The translations under genes were made by a program, and so were the position numbers. Shown piece after piece: positions 1 to 10,963 of a stretch of DNA of 64,000 bases; the first letter of the stretch is position 1, and each line of letters begins with the position of its first letter. Under the pieces are notes generated by a model. The model searched no databases, was not told the DNA's origin, and saw only the letters and a list, made by a program, of their open reading frames with translations. Source of the stretch: Pinus tabuliformis (Eukaryota; Streptophyta; Pinopsida; Pinales; Pinaceae); contig CM062815.1 in assembly GCA_031772625.1 (NCBI GenBank), positions 118,800,989 to 118,864,988 on the forward strand. Direction: 5' to 3'.

Positions 1-271
1 TTGAGAAATAGCAGGCGCATCCAATATTGCTGACAAACTAATTGGGGCCCTATCCCAAAGACATCTCAGCAATAGTTTCCAATACCTTGCGTATCAGTTA
101 ATGTCCCATCTTATGACGTTGCACCACCATTAAAAAAATACAGGGTATTATAATGGTCAACCCACACCTATGCATAATATAGGCAATAGGGTTAACCAGC
201 ACCATCCCCTACAAGGAGGCTCGTATCATCCCCCGCAAGGAAATCAATATTTCTCCTAGAGTACGGATAAA

Positions 272-720
272 ATGTCTTCTCCCCCAAACCAGTACATTAA
301 CCATGGACAAGAGAACCAATATTCTCCTTTCCCAACACTGCAACAAAATATCCTGCCAAAGAAAAATAATGCACGAGTAAATCTTGTGCAATCATCTCTT
401 GCTTCACTGCATCAATCAAAAGAACAACTGAATCGGTTAATACTTCTAACGGTGCTAGAAAAAGAACTAAAAATAATCCAAAGGGAGAACTCGAGCGAGG
501 AGGCAGCAATCATCAGCAACCCCCAAGGTCACCGGGAAGGGATAACCCCAACCGAAACCAAAACCAGGGTATGACCAATAATAACTCGTAGAAACAAAGC
601 AAGAACACTAGTCTCCGGACTAATCATGCATGCGCTATATGCATAGAGTATGGTCATTATACCCATCATTGTCCTCAACTTCCTAATTTGAAAAGGATAC
701 AAGATAGTAAGGGGAAAAGT
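272..720 (+). pseudogene. gag C-terminal region with a CCHC zinc knuckle (fragment)
   Basis: The first 300 bases read as a Q/N/P-rich gag-like stretch. A change of frame then gives a perfect C-x2-C-x4-H-x4-C knuckle (CAICIEYGHYTHHC) at about 631-672, followed by a P-x-L-P-N-L tail. Such knuckles bind retroelement RNA during particle assembly. The switch of frame and stops show decay. The capsid part of gag would lie upstream of the window. Confidence 0.6.
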
Positions 721-1221
721 GGCCAACTAACTGTAGGCATGCAGGAACCCTTTCCCCATTAGGGAATTGTTAACACACAACAACAAAATTCCCAAACTCA
801 CCCATTTGGAGGGAAGCTTAACATTATTCCTAACCACGATATCTTCATGAGAGAAGAGGACATCCTCTTACAAACGAGGAATTGAACTTATGAGACTCCC
901 CTGGAGCCCAATCTTCCCACCTCGGCTACGGCCATACCTACTATACCGTTGACCATTACATGACCTCCCATAGATGTCATGCCTAAAATGGTTAAAGGAC
1001 CTTTACAACGTGTGGAGCCCAATTCAAAAGATTCCCATAGTTACAACATAGTTAATGACTTAGCTCAATCACCATCAGCTATTTCAACACTTTAAGTCCT
1101 ACAGACGTGCCCAACCCAACAAGAAGACCTACTTTCTACTTTAGCCACAATCAACCCATATATTTCCCGCCTCATGGTCTTTGACTTGGACAAAGATGCT
1201 CCACGGCTACCCTCATCCATC

Positions 1222-1640
1222 ACTTTTTAAATCCCTATCTCATTTCATAATATCAATATCCATCATTACATCATCGATGAAGGGCCTTCCACATGCATCA
1301 TCTCCAAATCCGTTTGGAAAAAATTAGAATCCCCTAAACTTAAGTCTTCTGACATAACACTCAGAGCATACGATGGACACCCTTCTGCTCCTGTCGATCT
1401 ATACCCTAGTGTGCTAATTAATTTGGATGGAAAAACTGTGTTAATAGACATTAAAGTACTCGATGCCCAGTTGGATTACAACATCCTACTAGGTCAAAGC
1501 TTTATGTATGAAATTCTCGCATTCACCTCACTAGTGTTCAAAATCATGATGTTCCCCATGATGGGAAGTTCATTACCATTGATCAACTCACGTACTACGA
1601 GAAGACAACTTCACCCACACAGGATGGTGTGTTTCCCTTA
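1222..1640 (+). pseudogene. Ty3/gypsy aspartic protease region (fragment)
   Basis: The frame starting upstream of 1260 and continuing through 1641 encodes IIDEGPSTCIISKSVW, then a beta-rich segment ending in LDYNILLGQSFMY. This layout (an active-site D-x-G loop, 60-70 residues, then an ILLG strand) is that of a retropepsin-like protease, which cleaves Gag-Pol. The canonical D-S/T-G has become D-E-G. A stop at about 1639 ends the frame. The DNA after it still resembles a degraded polyprotein linker. Enzyme activity is not expected. Confidence 0.6.
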
Positions 1641-1981
1641 GTATCCAAGAGGTGGTCACTACTTACACTAAGCTCATCCCAGGCCAGTTTAGTCCATCAA
1701 ACCTCCTAGGAACATTCCCAGGAGACCCTCTAGTAATGCAAGATCTTGTCCAAAATACAGAGCACCGGTTTGCATGATGACTTCATCAAACACCGTCCAA
1801 ACACTGGAATCAGTTCCATACACCTCACCCCCTACAACTGAAGAAGTCAAGTTTTCACCTCCCGCAATTACGCAAACCCCCTTCCTATGCCCCCCCACCC
1901 TAGTTCGTCTCACAAGAAGCCATGGCAACCCTCACATTACCAAATATGACTCTCGCAATACTAGTTTGGTAGCTAATCCCC

Positions 1982-3200
1982 GTGACTGTGTCAGTTGAGT
2001 CAAGACACATGGAGGAAGGGAGCTTCCCTGTACCTCCATTTCAGAGGAACACCCCTACTCAAAATCGCCCGACACCTACCACAATTGGAGCTGCCAGAAA
2101 AGAGAAACAAAATGGTAAAAATGGAGAAACTTATAACACCTCCAAACCTGTACAGCCATGCACATTATGTGAGGAATTCTGGCACCCAACTCATAAATTC
2201 CCCGAAATAGATGAGTTAAAAACAATCATGAATGCCTCTAAAACATCGGTAACCTCGGCTCCATCAAAAGGAGCCAAATTCATACCCTTGCATAACAAGG
2301 AAGCACACACCAACCATGTGTGCGCCATATGCAATAAATATGGACACTACACTCATCATTGTCTAAATATCCCTGAACTCCAAAAGGCACTAAAAGGTCT
2401 CATCCAAACCAACAACAATGAGCCCATAGCGCCACCCCCACCTCCATAGAATGATAAATTCCAAAACATCTTCTACATACAGGAAGAGGCATCATCCAGC
2501 TCTGCACCTGCCTACAACACACAAAGGTGGAATAATCCATATTTCCACCCCTCTACTTTACCATGTGTTATATGTGATGACCCTATCCATCCGGTAGACT
2601 GGTGCCCAGAATTATGGACATGCTACCAAGTTCGCCCCAACACCCAAGAGGACCAAAGAGAGAGGTCTATGCATCAATACCATATATGCACTATATGCGA
2701 GGAGAACTATCACAAAAGGAGGTTCCCTCTCCTTCCTCAATTCCGCAAAAGAGTGAATTTCATACGTAACTAAGTAAAATAAAATCCCTATCCACTGGAC
2801 TGAGATACAGAATCCATAGAACCCATTCCCCACTCAGCAAAGAAGGACCCTTATATGTCCTTTGTGTGTTCGAGGAGAAAAGGGGGCTAGGCCCCCTCCA
2901 TTTCACCTCCCATCACCATCACCAATCTAAACCAGGAAAAAATCAATCAAAAACCACCTGAAAAAGAAATTTTCCCATTACATGTGCATTATGCGACAAA
3001 CCCAATCATTTGATTAATAAATGTCATGAACTGAGTAGATTCAATGATATCTTCCACTTAGTAGCCCAAATCCCCTATAAGCACCTCTCAAACCAAGAAA
3101 AAATTACACGGTGTTATTGTCGCATATGCTCTCAATTCCACCACACAAGGAATTTTCAGTACCTTACATGGTTTCGTGCAGCAAGAACAACACTAAAACC
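1982..3200 (+). pseudogene. gag-like region with an array of zinc-knuckle-like modules
   Basis: An open stretch (1982-2449) and its decayed continuation contain at least six spaced modules of the C-x2-C-x4-H-x4-C type or damaged versions: CTLCEEFWHPTHKF, CAICNKYGHYTHHC, CVICDDPIHPVDWC, CTICEENYHKRRF, CALCDKPNHLINKC and CRICSQFHHTRNF. Each is followed by a short hydrophobic tail (such as PELQKAL). Ordinary Ty3/gypsy Gag has one or two knuckles. The modules share no obvious DNA identity, so they are old duplications or a genuinely multi-knuckle nucleic-acid-binding protein. Several have lost their last cysteine. Confidence 0.55.
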
Positions 3201-3225
3201 AACCCACACAAACAAACCACTCCAT

Positions 3226-3378
3226 AACAAGACCTCGCCCTAGAGATGGATACCTCCACAAGATATCTTGTCTCACCATAATAAGACCTCGCCCCAAATA
3301 TGGATACCCCCACAAGATATCCTATCTCAAAATAACCATACCTCACCCCAGAGATGGATACCTCCACAAGATATCATG
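3226..3378 (+). repeat. three tandem 51-bp units (17-residue protein repeat)
   Basis: The block around 'aagacctcgcc...atggataccyccacaagatatc' occurs three times with a constant 51-base step, so it stays in frame and would encode repeats with the core WIPPQDILSHHNKTSP. A stop interrupts the first unit. It sits between the zinc-knuckle array and the integrase tail. Confidence 0.85.
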
Positions 3379-3442
3379 TCTCACAATGACAACGAGGCAT
3401 CAACATCCCATGCCATGAGTAGCGCCGCCTCTCATACAATCT

Positions 3443-3646
3443 ATGCAGTTAGCTATGAACCAGTTCAGAGAAACCATGTGCATAGCACAACAGAAGTTAA
3501 AAAACCTTTGGAAGGGCCCATACATCATCAAACATTGCCTCCGCAAGGGGGCATACATGCTATCAGAGCCTGACGGGACTTTCCTAAAAAATATCGTTAA
3601 TGGACTCTACCTCAAAAAAAAAATCACCCATAAAATGTTAGAGTAA
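3443..3646 (+). pseudogene. Integrase C-terminal segment (fragment)
   Basis: The encoded segment GPYIIKHCLRKGAYMLSEPD, followed by an NGLYLKK ending, matches the C-terminal module found after the integrase core in plant Ty3/gypsy elements, which helps bind DNA. The catalytic DDE core that should precede it is absent, so a large internal deletion joined gag-derived sequence to the integrase tail. No intact start or function is expected. Confidence 0.65.
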
Positions 3647-3734
3647 GCATGTATGTACAATGATTTATTGTTTATGATGATCACCTCATCATATATGTAT
3701 TCTAAAAATATCTCTCTCATCTCATGTATACAGC

Positions 3735-4150
3735 TGGATCTTCTGCCAGCTTATCACCACGAGTTCGCTAATGGCACATCTCGATGGTCACAAAATATCG
3801 TTGCTGCAACATGGGCCATATACTCTCCTAACTAAGAACCTCGTCTCTTCAATGGACTTTGTATCAGGTTAGCCACCAACAATCAAGCAAAATCTAATGT
3901 CGTCATAGGCCTCTTGGCTAATGCCCACCACCTAGGTGTCCGTCACCTACATGTATTCCTTGATTCCTAGCTCGTAGTATCCCAGTTAAATAAGATGTTC
4001 CAAGTCCACAATCCATGTTTTTTTCGCAAGTATCTGCATGCACAAAGGTTAGCTAGAAATTTTGATCAAATCACATTTACACATATACCTAGATATCAAA
4101 ATCATATAGTTGATCACATCACTAATCAAATCCTATACCGGCATGCATCG
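3735..4150 (+). pseudogene. Second, archaeal-type RNase H domain (decayed)
   Basis: Reading through one stop, the frame gives ATWAIYSPN, then LATNNQAKSNVVIGLLANAH, then a strand with FLDS, then HIPRYQNHIVDHITNQIL. These are the landmarks of the RNase H fold: the TNN-x-A-E helix (E changed to K here), the D-S of the fourth strand, and the last helix with its D. It lies downstream of the integrase tail and differs from the usual RNase H that follows reverse transcriptase. Such a second RNase H is known in some plant Tat-like elements. A stop sits directly after FLDS (about 3967). Confidence 0.7.
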
Positions 4151-4439
4151 CACATATATAACCAACAATATATATAAAAACATCAACACAAGCTACATGT
4201 AGAAACACAAATGCAGATATACACCAAGAAGTATGGATGCATATATCACATCATGAGAGCCGCCAAAGATAGCCTCATATATACATATAAAGATATATAT
4301 GAGTACAAAAATCACTGGCTCACGACCCGGAAGGATAAGTCACCATAAATATAGGGGAGCATCCTCATAAATGGGTGCTTTCCCTAGTGCATACATCATC
4401 TCGACCAAAAAAAAAAGATACATAACCAGTCTTCTTAGG
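4151..4439. other. Non-coding spacer
   Basis: AT-rich DNA with several 'atatat' words and a short A-run near 4408. No supported gene. It lies between the + strand RNase H and the antisense unit. Confidence 0.5.
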
Positions 4440-5880
4440 GCCCTAGTGGCACCATCTATGCATTAGGAGCCAAGATGGGATAAAATTTAGCTGTCACCAT
4501 AGCAATACGGTGCAAATTCGTCTAATGCTCCGGCTCTTGGGACATCGTCGTATCAACTACAACCTCTGGTAGGTGATCCCATCCCTCAAAGGGTACACCT
4601 CTAATCAAGGTCTCCACTCGTCTCCAAGAATCATGGTACTGCTGTAACTTCGCCTCTGTAACATCTCATCATGCCTCAGCCTCCTCAGCTCGTGCGACCA
4701 GTCTCTGTGTATCTATAGCCCCCTCTCCGGAGGGCCCACCAATATCCAATCGATGTCGCTAGTTTGGTCGCTCTAATCCATCTCGAGGAGCAGTCGGTGG
4801 CCTCGATACCTGGGATCTCTAAGGAACATGCACATCCCCCACAACTCCCATATGTCTCAGATCATGGCTAACCAAAAAGGCCAGTGGACATCCTCGTGGC
4901 CCCACATCTGCAAGTAAACAAATCATAGTGTCAATATCATCATAAATCATAAGCACATGAAAAAAAACATATGTATACAAATGCAGAATTAACAAGCATA
5001 TACATGATCACCCCTAGGGAACACCTGAAGGGAGCCCCATCTCCAAATCTCCACAAAATTCAACCCCATGGTACAGGTAGTCCAATATCAACTAGGGGTT
5101 GGACTTGAAGCAATGGCGTACCACGTCAGTCCAGTACCGACCCACCTCTCTTCCTGCGCTCTCGCGGCATCGCCCGTCCCTAATGATGCATGTGAGGCTC
5201 CCGAGGAGGCCCTGCCGATACTACAAGAACAGTGCAAAGCATAACCACCCTCTAATAGAGTATGTTGTAAAGCACACTTCCTTAACCAAAAATCTTCAAC
5301 AACAATCATTGAACCTGGGTAAGTTGTGGCATCATCCCCTGCCATACAAGTCGAGCCTAGTCAAAAAATGCCCCCACCTGAAGTCACTACAAAACTAAAA
5401 TATGAGACCCCGAGCATCGATTGGGAGACACCAACCGCACAAGTCTAACCACTGCGATCCTCATGAAACCATATAAAATAGGGTCTACACCTAAGTGACC
5501 ATCATCCCAAAACCTCATGCCTGCATCCTCTCCTAGAATGGGATAAGTAAGCACCTCCCCTGGCGGCAGCAAACTGGTAACAACGTAGATGTCAACCTCC
5601 GCCAGTATCGGGAGGTCTGTATGGCAGATAACCATCACTTGGTGACTTTCATCCAACAACTAACCAAATATCGCAAGAACCTGTCCTGCGGCCTCATCAA
5701 AGTGTTCTAAAGAAACTTTAGCAACCCCCACTGCACTAGCTGCTACCTCGCACCAGCATCCTACAATACAACATTTTGGAGAGGAGTCCAATCTCACTCT
5801 CTCCAAATCATCCTTCCACCAAGGATGCCACAAGTCAGAAAGGAGAACCCCTCAGGTCCTCAAAAAATCAAAATGGGGGC
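4440..5880 (-). pseudogene. Antisense additional ORF of the Tat-like element (unknown protein)
   Basis: On the - strand a protein-like frame runs from about 5880 to 5388 through a stop at about 5661. It includes HFDEAAGQVLAIFG, VVTSLLPPGEVLTYPILGED and GMRFWDDGHLGVDPILYGFM. A second block (about 5350-5025) reads CFTTYSIRGW...GREVGRYWTDVVRHCF...YLYHGVEFCGDLEMGLPS. A third (4907 to about 4440) reads DVGPRGCPLAFLVSHDLRHM...RVETLIRGVPFEGWDHLPEV. Blocks two and three join in frame across an intron-like gap (4908-5024). At least six stops show decay. I do not recognise the family. Antisense ORFs between pol and the 3' LTR are known in Tat-lineage elements, so this is probably one of them rather than an unrelated host gene. 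GC content is higher than in the flanks. Confidence 0.5.
4908..5024 (-). other. Candidate intron in the antisense unit
   Basis: Read on the - strand, TCAG|GTGTTCC opens and TTGTTTACTTGCAG|ATG closes a 117-base gap. Removing it joins ...MGLPS to DVGPRG... without changing frame, and the gap itself is AT-rich while both sides are GC-rich. The acceptor is strong and the donor is weak. Confidence 0.45.
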
Positions 5881-6265
5881 AACAAACCAATTTTTACCCC
5901 ACCGCCACCTGTTTCCTAAACAGACGCACAGTGCGAGTGCCTGTTATTTAGAACAGCACACAGTGCATGCACTTGTATCCCATGCAGGTGTGCACCCAGT
6001 GCGCAAACACTTGGGAAAGTCACGACGAACCTCGGTAGGGTTTGTCGCGCAAACATATAACTCAAACGTGCACAGCACACGTCTAAGTATCCCTTTCACG
6101 CGGGGTCTTTGCACATAACTCCTATTATGCGTAAAGACTGTGCGACTTAAGGAGATTTGCCCGCGTGGTCCTCAAAATTTACCCTAAGAATTCATACAAG
6201 GGAACCCTGTACGACCTACCTAACCTAGAAGACTGAAAATCATAGAGATTAGGGCTCAAGCTCTT

Positions 6266-6400
6266 ACCTGTCTCTGACAGTATGAATCTCGGGTACACAT
6301 GTTGACCGCAATGGAAAGAAACACTCCAGGAAATCTCTCTGACCTCCGGAACTCAACAATGCAAAATGATTGATATTTGGGCCCCATGGCCCTATTTATC
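6266..6400 (-). promoter_or_regulatory. Possible TATA box and first splice donor of the antisense unit
   Basis: On the - strand a TATA-like word (gataaatagg, 6391-6400) is followed about 125 bases later by a near-consensus splice donor, GAGACAG|GTAAGAG, at 6266-6268. With the downstream antisense reading blocks this suggests a spliced transcript driven from its own promoter. No cDNA evidence is available. Confidence 0.3.
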
Positions 6401-6403
6401 ACC

Positions 6404-7860
6404 CTTTTTTCCATATCTTGGGGTACATTACAAAATCATGGGATCTTCGTTGACAAAACCAAAAGAGGCATGACAGTCCCACGGCATCTTCATCATGGAA
6501 GCCTTCATTCCCGTAAACACAAAAATCCATTTTCTAGGCCCACCGCACATTTCAGGTACTTCTCTAGCTCTCTAAGTCCATAAACATTCATTGCATATGT
6601 ATGTCTTGCACGATGCTTTCACTTCAGGTTTTGGTTGTATCCATTGCAAGAATATCACATATGGTCAGCTTCAACCAACACTTCGACAATCGAAAAGAAA
6701 GCAAATATCATTCTCCAATCAGCATGATAAGATTCCGCCTAAAAATATTTGCATATCCTGACATCATTTCTTTGAAATATGCCATAACGTCCAACATCTC
6801 GACTATGTTTATCACCATCTCACACTTGTACATGATAAGCATTCACGTCGATTGATAGAAAAACCCTCCCATGGCTCCCTTCATCATTATAGATCCTTCT
6901 TCACACAAAGGAGCCATGACCACTCACTCCGACCCAGGAACCATCTCACATACATATCTGAAAGTTTACCCTCATTATGCTACATTCATTACACATTCAC
7001 CCCGTTTTCTCGGGCCCCCTCACAAATACTAACAGATGCACCTCCGCGTCCTACATTTGGTCTATCGTTCATCCACATCACATAGCCCATTCGTACCACT
7101 TCACCCACCCACCCGACATGGAGACCAACCAATGGGGCCCCCACCCTCAGTAGATACACTACACCTTCACACATGTTATTATCATCATGGAGCACCCATC
7201 TCTGTGGTTGTACATCCAAACAAACCCATATTATTTTAGCAAGTGTACAAATATTTTTTCAAAAAAAAAAAATTCTCGCATCCACATTTTATTTTTACAA
7301 TTCATGGCCCTCGCCCGCCTGTAGTCTCTAATCACGTTTGGTCACAACTCATCAACAAATCACCCCCATTTTTCACGTCTGTCAAAAATCACTTACACCC
7401 ATCCTGAAAATCCTACCGACTCCAAGATCGTTAGAAAGCATGTTTTTGACCATCGTCGTTTGCATCTCAAGCTCTAACCTCAAAATAGCTATTTGTATCC
7501 TCCAATATCGATAGCCCTCACTATCATGACTATCTCACCCAAGTTATTACAATTTGCTCATATCTCACATTTATTTCCCGACTCACCATGTCAGGTGGAT
7601 GAACTCCTTTCCTATCAACTTCAACAAATGTATTTTAGGAAAGAGGTAGTACCTTATATACTCCCTCCCTTAATAGGGATATCCTCGGTTGGAACACTGG
7701 GAACCATTATTGCCCAGTGATGTCCTCGATCCCCTTGACATTAGACATCAACTCAATCATTCATGTCAAGGTGGTGTCGTACTTAGTCACTGTTGCAGCT
7801 CATTCACATAGTTGAATACCCCGGCATCACTAAGCACCTCATTCAGCAATTCTTATATTA
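6404..7860. other. Unassigned 3' region of the first element
   Basis: C/T-rich on the + strand with many short 'cacccat' words. Short open frames occur on both strands but none has recognisable motifs. It may be the promoter side of the antisense unit or untranslated retroelement DNA. Confidence 0.35.
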
Positions 7861-7864
7861 TGAT

Positions 7865-7875
7865 GTGGGGGAGGT
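7865..7875 (+). promoter_or_regulatory. Candidate polypurine tract
   Basis: The run GTGGGGGAGGT stands just before a TGTC... sequence, as expected of the plus-strand primer site next to a 3' LTR. Confidence 0.45.
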
Positions 7876-7878
7876 ACC

Positions 7879-9238
7879 TGTCGCCAAATACCTGTGCATA
7901 CCATAGCACCCATCAACAAAGTGCTTCACCAAGATATGCATAGGAAAACAATATTTTGCCTATTTGACTAGAAAGCACCCTTGAGGGCGTCAAAAAAAAA
8001 TTCATGGTGAGCTATCAACGCGTCAACAACTACCACGTTGAATATACAAAAAAATAGTTGTTGTCCGATTGTAATCAATTTTGATTAGCCATAATAATGA
8101 GCATGGGACATGACTTCCTTGTATATACACACCATTATTTTAGTTTTTTCACTAGAGCATGGGTATCATTTGTACTCAATCAATGGGTCTTTATCTACTC
8201 ATCTCTGAAACAAGTTATCCTCTCTCTCAAAAAGTTAATCAGACTCTCCAAATAAAATGAAAACATAATGTATTTCGACAATACGTTTGCTCCTAACCTA
8301 ATACATCAAGGGGCAACTTTTAACACCAGAAAATCATATACCTGCTAGTACAATCCAGAAGACATTAAAAGTGTCCAGCATAAGGCATGGGTGGACATTT
8401 TCCAGCCGAATACATTATAAAGATTAAAAAATCAAAGGTTCTCCTAAGGTCCAAATTTTATAAAGGAAATCAATTAAGGTCATGCGTAGATTAATTCGAT
8501 AAACAGGTACATGCAGCATATCCTAAAAAAGCCACGTGGTTGTAGAAAAGGTGACTTAGCATTCCAGGACCACTCTACACACTTGGAGTCGATTTCTTGA
8601 TATGAGATCGGCCTAGTACATCCAAATTCGAGTCACCTTGGAGAAGTGCAGCCCTCAACAGAATCCTCTTGTCCTACTCATATGTCTTTATTGTACATGT
8701 ATCAAGAGAGGGAAGAGGGATTCAAAAAATTCTACATAAATAGGCCATGGGAGAGCCAAAAGAATAGACATTATTATGTTGGCCAAATTTCTTGTAAGAA
8801 AACCACCATTTCATTGTTGAAACCAAGGAAGTGAATAGCACTAGCATGTTGGCCAAATTGCTTCTAAGAAACCCAACATCTTAGTGAGTAAAGATGAATC
8901 CACCCTTTGGAGAGTCTTCACACTTATTTGAGAGAGAGGAGAAACTTGCAAAGAGATTGAGGAAAGGAAACCCCCTTGCTCAGGATTTTTCAGCTCCCTA
9001 GCTCAAGGAATTCTCTTCAAGTGTCTGAGATTCTAATTGTATTCAATTTCTACCACCAGCAATCAATAAAGGGAGATTTTTCCATATATTATTGATGTGT
9101 TTACTCCATTTGAGCATTATTTTTTTCATGCACCTCTTTGTTTAAGTTTATGTTTATGTATGCATTGTTTCCACTATTTACAATGTTGTGTTTATTTAAT
9201 TTTGTCCACTACACCAATTTTGAATGTGATCCTTTGCA
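7879..9238 (+). repeat. Probable 3' LTR of the first element
   Basis: It would start with TGTCGCC after the polypurine tract and end ...CTTTGCA. Inside are a TATA-like word (acataaatagg at about 8734-8744), a purine-rich leader-like stretch (8930-8990) and an AATAAA signal (about 9064), which fit U3-R-U5. A near-repeat of 'atgttggccaaatt' occurs at about 8778 and 8844. The partner LTR is outside the window, so limits are inferred. Confidence 0.4.
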
Positions 9239-10852
9239 GGTAACAATCCACTACTGAGGGGGTTTTTTTTGTACACTTGTGCTCCAAAAACACTACAACA
9301 ATCACAGCTAACGTTTTTTTATGAGGCATTCTTCATAATTCAAGGAAATGATTCTTCCATTGATGTCATGGTCTTGTTACTACTTTCAAAAGTGAAAAAT
9401 CCAAAGATGTCGAGGCATTGGACTTCCTTTAAAGGTACTGCAACTTCTTGATCTTCTCAAGATGCAATCATCAAACCAAGATGATCTACAAGGTAACCTA
9501 TTAGCATTCTACAATGTTCTATGAATTTTAGGTATTCTGCTCTCTAGTTAGGGCTTTCTAATTTCACAATATTTTTGTATAACATGCCTAAAAAGGTCCT
9601 CAAGGCTTTGTTCAAGAAATTCTCATGATGTTATATGCTTCAAACAATTATATTATTTGAGATATGATAACACTTGTTCTGCTTGACTATAGGTTAGGGA
9701 AGGATATAGAAGCTACTATAGGTTGTTAGATATGCTCCTTCAAATGAAGTTAGGTGAAGGACCAACCCTTCTAGCTAGGGTGAGACCTTTCATCACAATA
9801 GTGAATGTAAGTGTCTTTCCTTTGTGTAATCCATTTTAGGTAAATGAATCTTCTTACACCACCAGATTGAAGTTGGGTTGAAAGCTCTACTCCCAATTCC
9901 TAGCTAGATAGAGTGGGTGATTACTGAAAGAAAAAACATAGGCTATGCTTGATATAAAAATGTTTTCTTGTCTTTTACTTGTGAAAATTGTTATGTTATC
10001 CCATGCTTTCTAAGGCCAGATATACTAGTGGTATATATGTACTTATTTTAGAGACATCATTGCAAATGATTTTTCTAAGTGAGAAGTGTATTAGTTGTTT
10101 TGAATGGGTCAGCTTCTTGCAAAATTACTATCTCTATAATTGTCTATGTGAGTGACCACATGATAAAAATATTTTAATAGGGTGAAATAAATGAGTATTT
10201 TGATTGATTTATAAAACTAGGGTCTTGGGCAGCTTGTACTAAAATCTCATGACAATCTACCTTGAAAACCTGCCTAATCGATGACAGGTGGGAGCAAATT
10301 CTATTATGTGAAGGGATGTACAATCCTTGGTAAAAAGATCTAATATAAATGATGCAAAGGAATAGGCTTATATTTTTTTGGTCTACCATATGCCAATGAA
10401 TACATTCACATTTGGAAGGAGAGAGCCAACAAAAACAACTGCCATGCATGACAATGATGTTGACCAGATCTCTTATTTGCACTTGAAACACCTATCATGA
10501 TGATAGATAGGAAAAACAGAGGATATTTCTCATAGCAAATTACAATTCTATGGTTATGCAATAGGGATTCATTATTAACTTAATGAACAAAGTGGATAAA
10601 AATCCTAATATAGGTGAGCCATGTATCAAATATACTTTGTTTCATAGCATAGTTATATGTCAATAAGGTTGAACCTACATTGCACAAATTCTTGTAATAT
10701 TTACTTATTTAGATATTTGTGCCCCATAGTGATTTTGATCTTTTAGAGAATAAAATATGTTCGCTCACTCAAAGTTTCTACTATAGGTTGAATTCCATGA
10801 TATAGGGAGAGGTTTTCATGTGCCCTCCATGAATAACTATTTTAGTTTCACC
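9239..10852. other. Non-coding DNA, nothing recognised
   Basis: AT-rich, with stops in all frames and no domain-like segments. It could be 5' flank of the decayed kinesin gene. Confidence 0.4.
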
Positions 10853-10963
10853 ATGGCCTCCCTTGGTGAAAGTCAGAGTGTTTTTGGGAGTCCTAAGAAG
10901 GGCAGGAATAATCCTCGTACACTTATGTATCAACCTTCCAGTGGTTGGGAAAACAGTAGTGAG
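10853..10963 (+). pseudogene. Possible first coding exon of the KIN-14-like gene
   Basis: An ATG in a good context (ttcaccATGGcc) opens a 37-codon frame, MASLGESQSVFGSPKKGRNN..., that ends exactly at GAG|GTATGC, a plausible splice donor. It has no stops. It lies 2.7 kb upstream of the calponin-homology exons on the same strand. Its phase (0) does not match the next recognised exon (which needs one base from an earlier exon), so at least one exon between them is unseen or the link is wrong. Confidence 0.3.

Larger units (their letters stand above)
1..9238 (+). mobile_element. 3' part of a Tat-like Ty3/gypsy LTR retrotransposon (decayed)
   Basis: In order on the + strand I see: a gag zinc knuckle, a retropepsin-like segment, a zinc-knuckle-rich segment, an integrase C-terminal segment (GPYIIK...NGLYLKK), a second RNase H, then a long 3' region with an antisense reading unit, a polypurine tract and a probable LTR. 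Reverse transcriptase, the first RNase H and the integrase core are missing, so the polyprotein is internally deleted as well as broken by stops. The 5' end lies outside the window. Tat-lineage plant elements are known to carry extra ORFs between pol and the 3' LTR and a second RNase H, which is why I assign the lineage. The 3' limit is inferred only. Confidence 0.65.

Noticed and set aside
3226-3384. CRISPR-like direct repeats
   Set aside because: The units are contiguous and keep a reading frame, with no unique spacers, in a plant retroelement.
5825-6118. 97-codon + strand open frame
   Set aside because: It is opposite the antisense unit and lacks recognisable motifs; composition follows the GC-rich DNA.
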